Notes: a model not told the origin generated them from the letters alone. A DNA stretch of 56,132 nucleotides from Pseudoalteromonas phenolica (GCF_005886345.1 NZ_PNEC01000033.1:1-56132), one strand, 5' to 3'. Numbered from the stretch's first letter, positions 8,784 to 17,547 are shown. Numbers and translations are program-made.

Positions 8784-8988
8784 GCGGCGGTGGTGGCTCT
8801 TGATGCTGCGGCATTAACCCACTATCACCTCCTTCTTTAATCTTTTGCGCTAATAACTCTAACTGGCGCTGCATTTTGGCTAAATGCTTTTGATGGGTGC
8901 GAAGTTCATCGTTTAGTGTTTCGATGGTATCGTCCTGAAAAGCAATTTTTGCTTCTAACTCCATCACACGGTTTTCTAATTCTGTCAT
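8776..8988 (-). CDS. slyX: SlyX family coiled-coil protein
   Basis: The 70-residue SlyX protein is one long heptad-repeat coiled coil (starting TELENRVMELEAKIAFQDDTI) ending in the family's proline-rich tail PPPPHY. E. coli slyX sits between fkpA and slyD; its function is unknown although it was named for suppression of phage lysis defects. Here the ATG overlaps the stop codon of the upstream WD40 lipoprotein gene (ATGA), so slyX depends on translation of that gene. Confidence 0.93.
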   Translation of the reverse strand: MTELENRVMELEAKIAFQDDTIETLNDELRTHQKHLAKMQRQLELLAQKIKEGGDSGLMPQHQEPPPPHY

Positions 8989-9974
8989 TGTGTATCCAAA
9001 TCGGTAAATATTTCTAGCAAACCACTTGAACTCTCTGTGGTTAAACTGCGCTCGTTATCAGTAAAGGCAACATCAAACACGACCGCAGATTTTGGGCGGC
9101 TGCCCTCCCTCGGTTTTACTAAAAAGGTATCTAGTTGCTTGCCATCACTTATACGCCAAAGTGATAGTTCGCGGTTTGGTGAGCCTGTGGCAATAAGTGT
9201 TGCATCTTCATTAAAGCGAACGGCGCTGAAGATTTTCTGGCGAGCAATATACTGCAATTGCGATACGAGATCACCTGAAGTGAGCTGCCAGACACTGGCT
9301 TTTTTTAAACTATCGGCGGTAAATGCGTATTGACCACGTGCGTCTAAGGCCACTTTGGTGACGCGACTAGGGTGGTTAAAGCGGTGTATTACTTGTCCTG
9401 TTTTGGTGTCCCAAAAATAGGCGGTGTAGTCGTTGCCTCCACTCAATGCAAAGTGGCCGTTGGGTGATAACGCAATACTGTTGATTTTTTCTTGATGACC
9501 AAGGAACTCTAAGCGTCTGCCGTTGACTAAGTCGAGATGGACGATGACATTATCACTGCGGCCATACATCACATAGCGGCCCTGATTGCTAATCGCGATA
9601 TCACGGATCGTGGCGGTTTTAATTTGATAGTAGCCTTGGTTTTTGCCAGTATTGATATTCCAAACTGCAAATGTATCGTTGGTGGCGGTCACAGCAAATC
9701 TATTGTCATAGGCTATGGCGAGCGAATGCACGAGGTTTTCTGGGTCTGCAGAATGCTGCCATTGGTATTTTAAGCCATGAGTTTTGTTATCCCATAGGCT
9801 GACTCCATGCTCAACAGAAGAAATTAAAGAGTAGTGGCCGTCGGCAGAAATAGCAGCAGCAAATGCACCTCGAACAGCATGCTCCACTGTATGGGTGGCT
9901 TGTTTTGCTGAAGGGCTGCAGGCCATCAGCAGTGTACTAACAACCGAAATGAGTAGTATTCGAATACTTTGCAT
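8985..9974 (-). CDS. WD40-repeat lipoprotein
   Basis: The 329-residue protein starts with a lipoprotein signal (LLMAC, lipidated C19), then contains about six or seven WD40-like blades with recurring motifs such as VSLWDNKT, FAVWNINTG, ALSPNGHFALSGGNDYTAYFWD and LSLWRISDG. It should be a membrane-anchored periplasmic beta-propeller, probably a scaffold for protein contacts. No BamB-type motifs were recognised. It lies divergent from fkpA and is coupled to slyX by a 4-bp overlap, which is not the E. coli arrangement. Partner and role are unknown. Confidence 0.85.
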   Translation of the reverse strand: MQSIRILLISVVSTLLMACSPSAKQATHTVEHAVRGAFAAAISADGHYSLISSVEHGVSLWDNKTHGLKYQWQHSADPENLVHSLAIAYDNRFAVTATNDTFAVWNINTGKNQGYYQIKTATIRDIAISNQGRYVMYGRSDNVIVHLDLVNGRRLEFLGHQEKINSIALSPNGHFALSGGNDYTAYFWDTKTGQVIHRFNHPSRVTKVALDARGQYAFTADSLKKASVWQLTSGDLVSQLQYIARQKIFSAVRFNEDATLIATGSPNRELSLWRISDGKQLDTFLVKPREGSRPKSAVVFDVAFTDNERSLTTESSSGLLEIFTDLDTQ

Positions 9975-10213
9975 AGTTTAGGTATTTTCCCTTAACGCTC
10001 TGTTTCACAAAGGGTACACTGGCAGTTATGTCCATATAATAGCGCTTTTTATTGATAGTAGCGCATCAAAGCAGGAAAGTCGCGTTGTTACGCTTGTATG
10101 ACGATAACCGCATGAGGATTGGCATCTGAGCGGATGAATGATAATGTGGATACATAAATTTAACCTTTAAAGTAAATAGTATAGGTAAACTCTATGTTTG
10201 CCGGAGAGATAGA

Positions 10214-10972
10214 ATGAAACAGACAATTAAGCTGTCTTTAATTGCAGCGTCAGTGTTGGCACTAACTGCATGTAATCAAAAAGCAGAAGCAGAACAAAAA
10301 CCTGTAGAAGTAAAGCTTGAAACAGAACTACAACAACAAGCTTATGGTATCGGTGCATCAGTAGGTAACTTCTTACAAAAAGATCTTGCTGATAAAAAAG
10401 ACATCGGTATTGAGTTAGACCAAGAACTTCTAATGCGCGGTTTTAAAGATGCTCTAGCTGGTAACGCAAAATTAGATGAAGCGAAGATTCGTGAAGTGTT
10501 AACTGCACTTGATACAACTGTTCGCACTAAGCAGGCTGAAAAAGCAGAAGCACTTGCTAAAGAAAGTAAAGAAAAAGGCATTCAGTACCTAGCAGAAAAC
10601 GCTAAGAAAGAAGGCGTAACAGTGACTGAGTCTGGTCTTCAGTATGAAGTTATTAGCGCAGGTGAAGGTAAAAAGCCAGTTGCAACTGACGTTGTAAAAG
10701 TACACTACAAAGGTACATTAATCGATGGTACTGAGTTCGATAGCTCATACTCGCGTAATGAACCAGCAACATTTGGTCTTCAGCAAGTTATCTCTGGTTG
10801 GACTGAAGGTCTTCAGCTTATGAACGAAGGTGCTAAGTTTAAATTCACTATCCCTTCAGAGCTTGCTTACGGTGAACGTGATCTTGGTAAGATCCCTGCT
10901 AATTCAACATTAGTATTTGAAGTTGAATTACTTGAGATCCAACAAGAGAAAAAAGCAGCTGCGGCTGAGTAA
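10214..10972 (+). CDS. fkpA: FKBP-type peptidyl-prolyl isomerase FkpA, predicted lipoprotein
   Basis: The 252-residue protein has an N-terminal helical dimerisation region (about 40-135) and a C-terminal FKBP domain (about 140-245) with YKGTLIDGTEFDSSY, the VISGWTEGLQLM segment and IPSELAYGE. It is a folding catalyst and chaperone of the envelope. Unlike E. coli FkpA, which is soluble in the periplasm, the signal here ends in a lipobox (ALTAC, C20), so this protein is probably membrane-anchored. The start has a good site (CGGAGAGAT). The stop codon lies inside a dispersed repeat fragment, and a strong terminator follows. Confidence 0.9.
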   Translation: MKQTIKLSLIAASVLALTACNQKAEAEQKPVEVKLETELQQQAYGIGASVGNFLQKDLADKKDIGIELDQELLMRGFKDALAGNAKLDEAKIREVLTALDTTVRTKQAEKAEALAKESKEKGIQYLAENAKKEGVTVTESGLQYEVISAGEGKKPVATDVVKVHYKGTLIDGTEFDSSYSRNEPATFGLQQVISGWTEGLQLMNEGAKFKFTIPSELAYGERDLGKIPANSTLVFEVELLEIQQEKKAAAAE

Positions 10973-10995
10973 TTAAGAGGATTGGTATAATACCA
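10970..10995. repeat. repeat fragment overlapping the fkpA stop codon
   Basis: TAATTAAGAGGATTGGTAT (10970-10988) is nearly identical to the ends at 5697-5715 and 26708-26725. It is followed by ATACC, making the small palindrome GGTATAATACC (10985-10995). The first three bases are the TAA stop of fkpA, so the repeat end supplies the stop. Confidence 0.6.
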
Positions 10996-11006
10996 AAAGG
11001 CTTAAT

Positions 11007-11036
11007 AAAAAAAGGGTTCTATATGAACCCTTTTTT
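11007..11036. terminator. intrinsic terminator of fkpA
   Basis: AAAGGGTTC and GAACCCTTT with surrounding A- and T-runs form a stem with an ATAT loop, followed by TTTTTT. Because A-runs flank the left side it can also serve the convergent rsd gene. Confidence 0.85.
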
Positions 11037-11063
11037 GTGTCTAAAGATTGTCTTAATTCGGTT

Positions 11064-11534
11064 CTAATTAGTATGGTTTGCGTAAAAGTTTTCTATTAGC
11101 TCGTCTTCAAGCTCAAAACGTAATTCTAACACTTCACCTAGTTTAGATAGGTCTGTATCAAAACTGCCAAGACTTGCGTCTTTTGACGCTTCTGCATACT
11201 TATCATTGAAATCTAGCGCAACATCAGTGGTCTCAGAGATGCGAGGGTAGAGTGCATTGGCCAGTGCAACACTCTTAGGCCCTTTCTCTTTACATGCTTG
11301 TACTATGTTGTCGTACACTTCAAAATGACCAGCGGATAAGTAATCCATCATGATCTGACAAAAACTTTGGATCTGCACTTGGTCAGGCAGTGCATGATCG
11401 TTTTGCTCGAATGGCGCGAAGCCTGCTAACTTACAAAACTGTAATAACAATTCCTGACGCTCAGTTAACCATGCATCGATAACGCTGTGACTACCACCCC
11501 ATTTTTGCTGGGCTTCTTCAAATCTTGATAACAT
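11064..11534 (-). CDS. rsd: Rsd/AlgQ family anti-sigma-70 regulator
   Basis: The 156-residue all-helical protein begins MLSRFEEAQQKWGGSHSVID and contains LTERQELLLQFCKLAG, the signature of the Rsd/AlgQ family. Rsd binds sigma-70 region 4 and keeps it off core polymerase in stationary phase; AlgQ does the same in Pseudomonas. An AAGGAGT site lies close before the ATG. Rsd near hemE is a conserved arrangement in gammaproteobacteria (in E. coli rsd is next to nudC and hemE). The gene is convergent with fkpA. Confidence 0.9.
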   Translation of the reverse strand: MLSRFEEAQQKWGGSHSVIDAWLTERQELLLQFCKLAGFAPFEQNDHALPDQVQIQSFCQIMMDYLSAGHFEVYDNIVQACKEKGPKSVALANALYPRISETTDVALDFNDKYAEASKDASLGSFDTDLSKLGEVLELRFELEDELIENFYANHTN

Positions 11535-11669
11535 AGCGAACTCCTTTAGCGTGTTGTTTACTCTATAAGAAGAAAATCTAGCTCAAAGGTCAACCATTTT
11601 TTTCATTATTTGTTCAGGTTGGTGTGTAAGTCATTGAAATTAAGTGGTTAAGATTTTTACATTTGTGGG

Positions 11670-11696
11670 CATAAAAAAACCACCCGAAGGTGGTTT
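11670..11696 (-). terminator. orphan minus-strand terminator with a UUCG loop
   Basis: Read on the minus strand it is AAACCACC-TTCG-GGTGGTTT followed by a run of seven T in all. The loop closed as C(UUCG)G is the ultra-stable tetraloop, found only in this orientation. No gene lies upstream on that strand before hemE, which runs the other way, so the transcript it ends is unidentified. Confidence 0.7.
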
Positions 11697-11948
11697 ATCA
11701 ATTGGTTTAGCATTTTTTATTATTATTTTAAAAATACATTTATTTTTTTTATTAAAGGTGTTTTGTTGTTATTTTTTTAACGCGAGGCAAGTTATACCAA
11801 GCTTTTTTTGTTGTTGCAAATAGTTTAACAAGATGTTTTTTAATTTTTTTGCTTGTCTTTCCATAAGTGGTTGAAGCATTGAAGATTTAATCTAGATCAT
11901 GACAATTCACTTTGCTTGGGCGTTTAGATAGAGCCTGCGCATAATTAG

Positions 11949-11957
11949 TGATACAAT
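11949..11957 (+). promoter_or_regulatory. extended -10 promoter of hemE
   Basis: TGATACAAT matches the extended -10 form (TG-N-TACAAT) with no clear -35 box, which such promoters do not need. It would start transcription about 30 bp before the hemE ATG. Confidence 0.5.
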
Positions 11958-11994
11958 TTGCGCAATTTTTTAGGCTTTGGAATCGAGATACGCT

Positions 11995-13059
11995 ATGAGC
12001 GAATTGAAAAACGATCGTTATTTACGTGCGTTAATGAAACAACCTGTTGATGTAACGCCAGTATGGATGATGCGTCAGGCTGGACGTTATTTACCAGAGT
12101 ATCGCGCAACACGTGCGCAAGCTGGTGACTTTATGAGTTTGTGTAAAAACGCAGAATTGGCGTGTGAAGTTACTTTACAACCACTTCGTCGTTACCCGTT
12201 AGATGCGGCAATTCTGTTCAGCGACATCTTAACAATTCCAGATGCGATGGGCTTAGGTCTGTATTTCGAAACTGGTGAAGGCCCTAAATTTGAGCGTCCG
12301 ATCAGCTCTTTAGCAGATGTTCAAAAGATCCCAAATATTGACCCGACTGACGAGCTTGGCTATGTAATGAACGCAGTAAGCACTATTCGTCGTGAGCTGA
12401 AAGGTGAAGTACCACTGATTGGTTTCTCGGGTTCTCCTTGGACGCTAGCTACTTACATGGTTGAAGGTGGTTCGAGCAAAACGTTTGGCAAAATCAAAAA
12501 GATGGCTTTTGCTGAGCCAAAAACACTGCACCTATTGCTAGATAAAGTCGCTGATTCAGTAATTGATTACCTAAACGCACAAGTTAAAGCAGGTGCACAA
12601 TCGCTTATGATCTTTGACTCTTGGGGTGGTGTATTAAGCCCACGCGATTATAAAGAGTTTTCACTGCAATACATGCACAAGATTGTTGATGGTCTAATTC
12701 GTGAAAACGACGACCGTAAAGTGCCAGTAACCTTATTCACTAAGAATGGCGGTCAGTGGATTGAAGCGATTGCAGCAACAGGCTGTGATGCGGTAGGCCT
12801 AGACTGGACGATTGATATTGGTGATGCACGTCGTCGTGTTGGTGATAAGGTTGCGCTTCAGGGCAACATGGATCCTGCAATGCTACACGGTACACCTGAG
12901 CGTATTCGTGAAGAAGTACAAAACATTTTAGCAAGCTATGGTGAAGGCTCTGGTCACGTATTCAACCTAGGTCATGGTATTACACCTGACGTAGACCCTG
13001 AGAATGCAGGTGTGTTCATCAACTCAGTACATGAGTTCAGTGGCCAATACCACAAGTAA
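11995..13059 (+). CDS. hemE: uroporphyrinogen decarboxylase
   Basis: The 354-residue enzyme decarboxylates the four acetate side chains of uroporphyrinogen III to give coproporphyrinogen III in heme synthesis. The family signature [16 protein letters not shown] lies near the N-terminus, with [13 protein letters not shown], the YMVEGGSSK block and the late [13 protein letters not shown]. The ATG at 11995 is used because it gives exactly the E. coli length; a TTG 18 bp earlier would add six non-conserved residues. It is monocistronic with its own terminator. Confidence 0.97.
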   Translation: MSELKNDRYLRALMKQPVDVTPVWMMRQAGRYLPEYRATRAQAGDFMSLCKNAELACEVTLQPLRRYPLDAAILFSDILTIPDAMGLGLYFETGEGPKFERPISSLADVQKIPNIDPTDELGYVMNAVSTIRRELKGEVPLIGFSGSPWTLATYMVEGGSSKTFGKIKKMAFAEPKTLHLLLDKVADSVIDYLNAQVKAGAQSLMIFDSWGGVLSPRDYKEFSLQYMHKIVDGLIRENDDRKVPVTLFTKNGGQWIEAIAATGCDAVGLDWTIDIGDARRRVGDKVALQGNMDPAMLHGTPERIREEVQNILASYGEGSGHVFNLGHGITPDVDPENAGVFINSVHEFSGQYHK

Positions 13060-13092
13060 TAGCTAATGGCATAAGCTTTTAGAATTTGTATT

Positions 13093-13130
13093 AAAAAAGC
13101 CTTAACTTCATCGTTAAGGCTTTTTTATTT
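13093..13130. terminator. intrinsic terminator of hemE, usable both ways
   Basis: AAAAAAGCCTTAAC (13093-13106) pairs with GTTAAGGCTTTTTT (13113-13126). It lies between convergent hemE and mtnK, and A and T runs flank both sides. Confidence 0.9.
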
Positions 13131-13160
13131 GTCTTTATGCATCTCATAGCGAGCAGGGTT

Positions 13161-14363
13161 CTACTGGATCAAGCTCACAATCAGCTGGTAAGCCGACTCT
13201 TTGTTTTCACATTCTTCAGCATGCAAAATTAATTGCTCACCGAGTAATAAGGTTTGCTTTTGCACTTGCAGACGCGCGCGCTCATCTTTAATACCATCAA
13301 TATCTACTACATGAGCAAGACCTATGGTTCTTCGAATTAATTCAGTGCCAGCGTAGCCTAACGCGTCTTGAATGATTTGCTCTACAAACTGTTGTGCATA
13401 ACCCGGTGCTTGTAGTGCTAAATCACGGGTATGTTGCGCTGCTAATGTTAACCAAATACTTTCAAAATCATTTAAACACTGCTGTATTTGAGTTAATAGA
13501 TAAGACTGCATTTGACGGCGCTTAGGGGTTTCTTTAATACGACCATTTTGTGCGCAATAGTTAAGCAGTAGATTTCCGATGAAAGAGCCTAAATCGAAAC
13601 CAATCGGGCCGAAAAAGCCAAACTCAGGATCGATGAGCTTAGTATCGCTTTGATCAGCAAAAATACTACCCGTGTGCACATCGCCATGTAATAGGCTTTG
13701 TGGCGCAGAGAAGAATAGATGCTTTAACTGCGCTACTTGGCGAAGCAATTGAGTGCTTTGTTGTAAGCGCAACACATCAGTTTCTAGCTCTGGCGGGTAA
13801 TTATTTCGCTCGCAAGCTCTATATGGGTCATCAAAGAACAAGTCTTCTGTGATTGAACATAGCTCAGGGTTTGTAAATTCTTGGACTAACGCTTTTTTCT
13901 CCGCAGGCTTTAAATAGAAGTCGGAGTAATAAAAACTGCTTGTTGCTAAATAAGTGGCCACATCAGCACCAAGTTTCGGATAGGTTTTTGCTAGATTTAA
14001 TTCGCTGCGCAAAATGGCCATATGGCCTAAATCTTCAAGTACAGTAACTGCAAGGTCATCGTTGGTGTGCAGTACTTTAGCGATATGTTGCTCACACGCT
14101 AACCCATGCTTTTTTAGAACGGATGCTTCAATACGCGCTCTATCTATGGTTAATGGCCAAGATTCACCCACACAGCGGGCATAGGGTAAAGCTTGCTTAA
14201 GAATAATGCTGTTGCCATTTTGATCCGCAATACGAAACACTAAATTTAAATTACCATCGCCAAACTCGTTACAAGTGAGTTGTGCGTTTGGTTCAAAAAA
14301 CTCGCCAAGCTGCTCGATATAACTCAGGGCTTGTGCGTTATCAAAAGCAATATAGTCAGCCAT
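13161..14363 (-). CDS. mtnK: S-methyl-5-thioribose kinase
   Basis: The 400-residue kinase phosphorylates methylthioribose at the 1-OH in the methionine salvage pathway. It has an aminoglycoside-kinase-like fold: [11 protein letters not shown] as the glycine-rich loop, catalytic [10 protein letters not shown] (about residue 230) and metal-binding [15 protein letters not shown]. These blocks are specific to MtnK. It is transcribed divergently from mtnA with a 119-bp shared region that contains MetJ-like boxes, so the first two salvage steps are probably co-regulated. Confidence 0.95.
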   Translation of the reverse strand: MADYIAFDNAQALSYIEQLGEFFEPNAQLTCNEFGDGNLNLVFRIADQNGNSIILKQALPYARCVGESWPLTIDRARIEASVLKKHGLACEQHIAKVLHTNDDLAVTVLEDLGHMAILRSELNLAKTYPKLGADVATYLATSSFYYSDFYLKPAEKKALVQEFTNPELCSITEDLFFDDPYRACERNNYPPELETDVLRLQQSTQLLRQVAQLKHLFFSAPQSLLHGDVHTGSIFADQSDTKLIDPEFGFFGPIGFDLGSFIGNLLLNYCAQNGRIKETPKRRQMQSYLLTQIQQCLNDFESIWLTLAAQHTRDLALQAPGYAQQFVEQIIQDALGYAGTELIRRTIGLAHVVDIDGIKDERARLQVQKQTLLLGEQLILHAEECENKESAYQLIVSLIQ

Positions 14364-14410
14364 ACTCTTTTATCACAGTGAAGAACATAATTGCGGCATT
14401 CTATATTTTT

Positions 14411-14442
14411 AAATGTTTAGATGTCTATACTTCTTTGTGTCT
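14411..14442. promoter_or_regulatory. tandem MetJ-like operator between mtnK and mtnA
   Basis: Four consecutive 8-bp units, AAATGTTT, AGATGTCT, ATACTTCT and TTGTGTCT, match the MetJ half-site AGACGTCT at 5, 7, 6 and 4 of 8 positions. MetJ binds at least two adjacent boxes. The position between divergent salvage genes suits repression by MetJ with S-adenosylmethionine. Confidence 0.6.
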
Positions 14443-14482
14443 TTATGTAAAATCTAGCAGTTATCATTTTGGAGTGACTTAC

Positions 14483-15505
14483 ATGCAAAATTTGCTGGCG
14501 CGCAGCCTAAAATATCAAGATGGAAAACTATATGTTTTAGATCAGTACCTTCTGCCGCATGAGCAACATTGGCACCTGTGTAATAGTGTGTCTGAGATGC
14601 AAACATTAATTCTGTCATTAAAAGTGCGCGGCGCGCCTTTAATTGGCTTGGCAGCCACTTTGTTGGTGGCACATTTGGCTGAGCAAGGCATGAGCCAAAC
14701 TGATTTAGCCCAAGCGATCGATGAGTTAGAAGCCACGAGACCGACGGCTGTTAACTTAATGCACTGTATGAAGCAGATGCGTGAAGCTCTAAAGCAATCA
14801 GCTTTTGTCGATTCGTTAGTCACAGCGGCTGAGCGTTTATTCAATGAAGATGTTACGCTATGTGAGGCGATGGCAAAATTGGGTGCTGAACTTGTGAAAC
14901 CCGGTGAACAGATTTTAACCCATTGTAATACTGGTGCTTTGGCGACAGCAGGTGTCGGCACAGCGCTTGGGGTGATCTATCACGCACATCAACAGCATGG
15001 TGATATTCATGTCTGGGTTGATGAAACCAGACCGTTATTACAAGGTGGCCGTCTAACCGCGTTTGAGCTTGAAAGCTGGCAAATTCCATACACCTTAATT
15101 TGTGACAATATGGCGGCGAGCCTAATGGCAGCAGGTAAGGTTGATAAAATCTTTGTTGGTGCAGACCGCATTGCTGCAAACGGTGACTTTGCCAATAAAG
15201 TGGGGACATACAACTTGGCGGTATTAGCGCACTTCCATAGCGTCGAATTTTATGTCGTTGCGCCAATAACGACGTTAGATGTTGATTGTCCCGATGGTCA
15301 GCATATTCCTATTGAGCAACGTGCAGCGGCAGAGGTAACAGGCGTCAGTGGTAGCTTTGGAGATTGCCAGTGGGCGCCAAATAATGCACAAGTATTCAAC
15401 CCTGCATTTGATGTCACCCCTGCAAAGCTCGTAACGGGTTGGGTGCTCAATACTGGTGTATATGAGCAAGCTCAAGTGGCAGCGGGGGCATTGAGAAATT
15501 TATAA
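14483..15505 (+). CDS. mtnA: S-methyl-5-thioribose-1-phosphate isomerase
   Basis: The 340-residue enzyme converts methylthioribose-1-phosphate to methylthioribulose-1-phosphate, an aldose-ketose isomerisation of a cyclic sugar. It is an eIF2B-like fold with the conserved VRGAPLIG segment, catalytic cysteine in [13 protein letters not shown] (C148) and aspartate in [11 protein letters not shown] (D228). The ATG at 14483 follows GGAGTGA; the longer frame upstream is non-conserved and would overlap mtnK. The stop is followed by a strong terminator shared with the convergent mtnD side. Confidence 0.95.
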   Translation: MQNLLARSLKYQDGKLYVLDQYLLPHEQHWHLCNSVSEMQTLILSLKVRGAPLIGLAATLLVAHLAEQGMSQTDLAQAIDELEATRPTAVNLMHCMKQMREALKQSAFVDSLVTAAERLFNEDVTLCEAMAKLGAELVKPGEQILTHCNTGALATAGVGTALGVIYHAHQQHGDIHVWVDETRPLLQGGRLTAFELESWQIPYTLICDNMAASLMAAGKVDKIFVGADRIAANGDFANKVGTYNLAVLAHFHSVEFYVVAPITTLDVDCPDGQHIPIEQRAAAEVTGVSGSFGDCQWAPNNAQVFNPAFDVTPAKLVTGWVLNTGVYEQAQVAAGALRNL

Positions 15506-15532
15506 GTATAAATAAGTGCAGTGTCGCAAAAT

Positions 15533-15573
15533 AAAAAAGAGAGCGATGTGATCAACATCAGCTCTCTTTTTTT
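15533..15573. terminator. bidirectional terminator between mtnA and mtnD
   Basis: AAAAAAGAGAGC (15533-15544) and GCTCTCTTTTTTT (15561-15573) pair, with a supporting ATGT/ACAT inner pairing. Runs of A and T flank the stem on both sides. Confidence 0.9.
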
Positions 15574-15594
15574 ATTCAATTTCATAAGAAGAGT

Positions 15595-16137
15595 TTAATC
15601 TAAAATAGGAAATTGCGTGGCAATGTCGCTGTCAGTGCTTTGTGCAACCCAACCGGCTTCGTTATTGAAAAAGCGAATGGCGGTAAACTCAGGGTCGCTG
15701 CCCATATCAAACCAATGTTGCGTGTTTGCTGGTACAGAAATTAAATCACCTTGCTGGCATAACACTTGATAAACGCGCTCGTTTAAATGCAAACAAAATA
15801 ACCCCTGACCTTTTACAAAGAAGCGCACTTCATCTTCGCTGTGAGTATGTTCGAATAAAAACTTTTGTCTTAATTCAGCGGCATTTGGGTTGCCTTTGGC
15901 CAACGAGATAACGTCTACGGTTTGGTAGCCACCATCTTGTTGTACGCGGGCAATGTCATCCGCGTAGGCTGAAATAATATCTTCTTGTGTACTTTCGGCT
16001 GCAATTTCGGCATTTGCTTGCCATTGCTCGAATAACACGTCAGCTTTGTTTAGTTCGGTTTGAATGGCTTTAAAATCTGCGCTTTGGAAGATTGCTTGCG
16101 CAGGCTCATCATGACGGTAGATAGTTAAATTACTCAT
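15595..16137 (-). CDS. mtnD: acireductone dioxygenase
   Basis: The 180-residue cupin enzyme oxidises acireductone. With iron it yields the methionine precursor 4-methylthio-2-oxobutanoate and formate; with nickel it makes an off-pathway product. The metal ligands are H97 and H99 in EHTHSEDE, E103, and H141 in NTQHWFDMG. It begins YRHDEP and ends normally. Its ATG overlaps the mtnC stop by 4 bp, so it is the last gene of mtnBCD. Confidence 0.96.
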   Translation of the reverse strand: MSNLTIYRHDEPAQAIFQSADFKAIQTELNKADVLFEQWQANAEIAAESTQEDIISAYADDIARVQQDGGYQTVDVISLAKGNPNAAELRQKFLFEHTHSEDEVRFFVKGQGLFCLHLNERVYQVLCQQGDLISVPANTQHWFDMGSDPEFTAIRFFNNEAGWVAQSTDSDIATQFPILD

Positions 16138-16820
16138 ACAAATAACGCTTCATTAAATTGTGTAAAATCTTCGATAAATGGGTGTGTTTCGCTACGCGCT
16201 TGGTCATCGCGCCACAGTTGTAAGGTATGCATGCCTGCTGCTTTCGCTGCGTCTAACTCCGCTAACACATCGCTTAAAAATAACACTTCGTTGGCCGCAA
16301 AAGTGATCTGCGCTAAAATATTTTCATAAGACGCTTGCTCTTTTTTACCACCGACTTTGGTGTCGTAATAGCCACTGAATAACGGGCGAATATCGCCAAA
16401 ATCAGAGTATTCGAATAACAAATGTTGTGCTTTTACTGAGCCCGATGAATACACATAAAGCTCGCATCCAGCGGCTTTTTGATCAGCGAGAAACTGTTCT
16501 GCGTCTGGGTAAATATGCCCTGTAAAGTCACCTTGTTGATAACCCGTTTGCCAGATCAAACCTTGCAGTTGTTTGAGTGGCGTGATTTTTTTATCTTCCG
16601 CTATCCAACCAAGTAGGGCATCAATGATTGTGCTTAATGGCGCGCCAGGCTTTGCTATTTCAGTTCTTACCGCCTGTATTTGCTCTACGACTTCTGGTTT
16701 GTCTTGGTTTTGCTCGACAAATTGCGCAAGGTGCTGAGTAGCGTAAGGGAACAGAATATCTTTCACAAATGAAATACGAGTAATGGTGCCTTCAATATCT
16801 GTGATGATGGCTTTGATCAT
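16134..16820 (-). CDS. mtnC: enolase-phosphatase E1
   Basis: The 228-residue HAD-family protein enolises and then dephosphorylates 2,3-diketo-5-methylthiopentyl-1-phosphate to acireductone, doing in one polypeptide the work of MtnW and MtnX. The catalytic motif is DIEGT (D8 and E10), followed by VYSSGSVKAQ (motif II), the lysine of VGGKK and the acidic FLSDVLAELDAA (motif IV). The ATG follows a purine-rich site. It sits 71 bp after mtnB and overlaps mtnD. Confidence 0.96.
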   Translation of the reverse strand: MIKAIITDIEGTITRISFVKDILFPYATQHLAQFVEQNQDKPEVVEQIQAVRTEIAKPGAPLSTIIDALLGWIAEDKKITPLKQLQGLIWQTGYQQGDFTGHIYPDAEQFLADQKAAGCELYVYSSGSVKAQHLLFEYSDFGDIRPLFSGYYDTKVGGKKEQASYENILAQITFAANEVLFLSDVLAELDAAKAAGMHTLQLWRDDQARSETHPFIEDFTQFNEALFV

Positions 16821-16891
16821 AGAGCTGACTCCAATTTATTACTTTTAGGCAAATTGGCAAATAAAAGCTTTAGGTGTTTGCACAAATTTGT

Positions 16892-17506
16892 TCATAATTT
16901 TGCACTTAAACTAATGTGTTCTAATTCACAGGCGAATAAAAACTCTAGCCCTTCAATATGGCGACGGGTTTCTGCCACAGAATTACCCATGGCATATAAA
17001 CCATGACCGCGGATCAGCACGCCGTGAACTACAGGCTCAGCTAGATGGCGCTGTGCGACAAGCTCAGCCAGTCTATCGATGTCTTGATCATTGTCGAAAA
17101 TGGCAATCTTTAATGCGTCTTCATGGCTGCTAATACCGCGTAACGACTTTTGCATCTCATAGCCATGTATAGACAAGGTTTCACCTTTAATAAAACGTGA
17201 TAGCACGGTGGCCGCTACTGAATGAGTGTGCAATACACATTCAGTATCTGGTTGAAGTTGATACAGCTTTAAATGCAGTGCTGTTTCGGCCGAAGGCTTA
17301 CCACTACCTGCGGTGATTTCGCCTTGTTGATTAAGTTCTAAGAAATGCTCTGCTGCTAAGTGGCCTTTATCGTAACCACTGGCAGTCACAACAAAGCCTT
17401 CTTCTGTTTTAATTGAGAAGTTTCCACCTGTCGCGGGTACCCAGCCTTTTTGGCTAACCCAACGACCGGCTTCTATCAGTGCGATTTTTGCGGCATTATT
17501 CTGCAT
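16892..17506 (-). CDS. mtnB: methylthioribulose-1-phosphate dehydratase
   Basis: The 204-residue class II aldolase-like zinc enzyme dehydrates methylthioribulose-1-phosphate. Zinc ligands are visible in the HTHS motif (H93, H95) and in RGHGLYAMG, and the phosphate-binding TGGNFSIK segment is near residue 26. I use the ATG at 17506 because MQNNAAK aligns with family N-termini; the longer start at 17545 would place coding sequence over the MetJ-like boxes. It leads the mtnBCD operon. Confidence 0.93.
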   Translation of the reverse strand: MQNNAAKIALIEAGRWVSQKGWVPATGGNFSIKTEEGFVVTASGYDKGHLAAEHFLELNQQGEITAGSGKPSAETALHLKLYQLQPDTECVLHTHSVAATVLSRFIKGETLSIHGYEMQKSLRGISSHEDALKIAIFDNDQDIDRLAELVAQRHLAEPVVHGVLIRGHGLYAMGNSVAETRRHIEGLEFLFACELEHISLSAKL

Positions 17507-17531
17507 AATAAAGAATCTCAAAAATAATTTT

Positions 17532-17547
17532 AGACGGCTATACATCT
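17532..17547. promoter_or_regulatory. MetJ-like operator between mtnB and the aminotransferase gene
   Basis: AGACGGCT (17532-17539) and ATACATCT (17540-17547) are adjacent 8-bp units matching the MetJ half-site AGACGTCT at 7 and 6 of 8 positions. This is the second such site in the cluster, again in a divergent region. Confidence 0.6.

Larger units (their letters stand above)
11535..11994. other. 460-bp AT-rich intergenic region between rsd and hemE
   Basis: It holds no credible protein gene. The middle (about 11700-11870) is very rich in A and T with several T-runs. Two elements stand out and are listed separately: a minus-strand terminator near 11677 and an extended -10 promoter for hemE near 11949. 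Confidence 0.5.

Noticed and set aside
9975..10213. Promoter for fkpA
   Set aside because: The region is AT-rich with several weak -10-like strings, but no pair of hexamers is convincing enough to list.
11977..11994. Longer hemE start at TTG
   Set aside because: Adds six residues absent from the family; ATG at 11995 gives the standard length.
14542..15266. Several long minus-strand frames inside mtnA
   Set aside because: Low-complexity shadows of the mtnA coding strand; mtnA itself has clear catalytic motifs.
17507..17545. 13-residue extension of mtnB
   Set aside because: Not conserved and would overlay the MetJ-like boxes.
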